Assembly (NCBI GenBank): GCA_937915725.1
Contig: CALGGV010000141.1
Coordinates: 1-5,287, forward strand
Reading direction: 5' to 3'
Length of the DNA stretch: 5,287 nucleotides
Origin: an uncultured Selenomonadales bacterium
Lineage (GTDB): Bacteria; Bacillota; Negativicutes; Selenomonadales; Selenomonadaceae
Shown here: piece after piece, positions 5,124-5,287 of the stretch
Numbering within the stretch: position 1 is the stretch's first letter
How the letters are laid out: the number at the start of each line of letters is the position of its first letter
Program-made: the position numbers and the translations under genes
Notes under the pieces: model-generated
Database searches by the model: none
What the model was told of the DNA's origin: nothing
What the model saw: only the letters and a program-made list of their open reading frames with translations

Positions 5124-5287
5124 TTATTCGTGCTGCGCCAAACGTTTTTTCGCCATTTCCTCAAATTCGCCGCGCCCAAAATTTACAAAAGGTTCAATCG
5201 AAATTCCGCCGCGCACTTTAAAATTTCCTTCAATTTCCAAATAACGCGGGCTCAAAAGTTTTATTAAATCGTCTGCAATTCGATTTA
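5124..5287 (-). CDS. queF: NADPH-dependent 7-cyano-7-deazaguanine reductase, C-terminal part (partial)
   Basis: The last 53 complete codons are visible; the gene continues beyond the right edge. QueF reduces preQ0 to preQ1 with NADPH in the queuosine tRNA-modification pathway, in the cytosol. The visible part carries NRIADDL, SPRYLEIEGNF, RGGISIEPF, FVNFG and EEMAKKRL, typical of the C terminus of the short (type I) QueF. It ends in AQHE rather than the ARHE of the duplicated fragment. It is taken to be the end of the intact gene because it joins unseen upstream sequence, but it could be a further truncated copy if the tandem array continues. The catalytic Cys/Asp region lies outside the window. 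Confidence 0.75.
   Translation of the reverse strand, partial: NRIADDLIKLLSPRYLEIEGNFKVRGGISIEPFVNFGRGEFEEMAKKRLAQHE

Larger units (their letters stand above)
4865..5287. repeat. Tandem duplication, period 216 bases (second copy runs off the window)
   Basis: Bases 4865-5071 match 5083-5287. From 4884 onward (pairing with 5100) the offset is exactly 216. Over about 188 bases only two substitutions are seen (C4903/T5119 and C4918/T5134). One T run differs by one base (8 against 7), and GGC at 4870-4872 is replaced by AG at 5088-5089. Each copy holds the queF 3' end, the intergenic ribosome binding site and the first codons of the kinase gene. The join between copies lies near ATCAG, 5083-5087. 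Confidence 0.92.

Noticed and set aside
4865..5287. The repeats at the right edge as a CRISPR array or insertion sequence
   Set aside because: The repeated unit is 216 bases of coding sequence without spacers, terminal inverted repeats or a transposase; it is a plain tandem duplication.

Overview
The window reads as a low-GC Firmicutes-type chromosome, most like an anaerobe of the Negativicutes (Selenomonadales). This assignment is an inference. It rests on AT-rich codon use with islands of GCGC/GCCGCC, strong AGGAGG-type ribosome binding sites, a fused LigB-AMMECR1 protein, and a secreted carboxymuconolactone-decarboxylase-like protein. No rRNA, tRNA, CRISPR array, transposase or phage gene was seen.

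Left part, plus strand (1-1585): the 3' end of an unrecognised gene is followed by a clear intrinsic terminator. Three bases later comes the ribosome binding site of a 464-residue AmmeMemoRadiSam protein A (LigB-like domain fused to AMMECR1). Its usual radical SAM partner is not in the window. No promoter fits between the terminator and the gene.

Middle (1590-2120): a small secreted protein of unknown function lies on the minus strand, convergent with the first gene and only 4 bases from it. It has its own near-consensus promoter. Eight consecutive G residues sit within its signal-peptide coding region, a possible phase-variation tract.

Right part, minus strand (5287 down to 2096): a probable operon, in transcription order queF (only the C-terminal end visible), a duplicated queF 3' fragment, a pyridoxal/pyridoxamine kinase, a secreted protein with two nearly identical CMD domains, upp (uracil phosphoribosyltransferase, start overlapping the preceding stop), and a small membrane protein. 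It ends in an intrinsic terminator. The genes cover queuosine precursor reduction, vitamin B6 salvage and uracil salvage, so a loose nucleobase/cofactor salvage theme is possible. Close spacing supports co-transcription better than a shared pathway.

The most unusual structure is at the right edge: a 216-base-period tandem duplication that copied the last 57 codons of queF plus the ribosome binding site and first codons of the kinase gene. It left a headless queF fragment and a dead-end 8-codon kinase start between the two genes. I see no convincing new multi-gene system. The tandem duplication and the poly-G tract are the items most worth checking.
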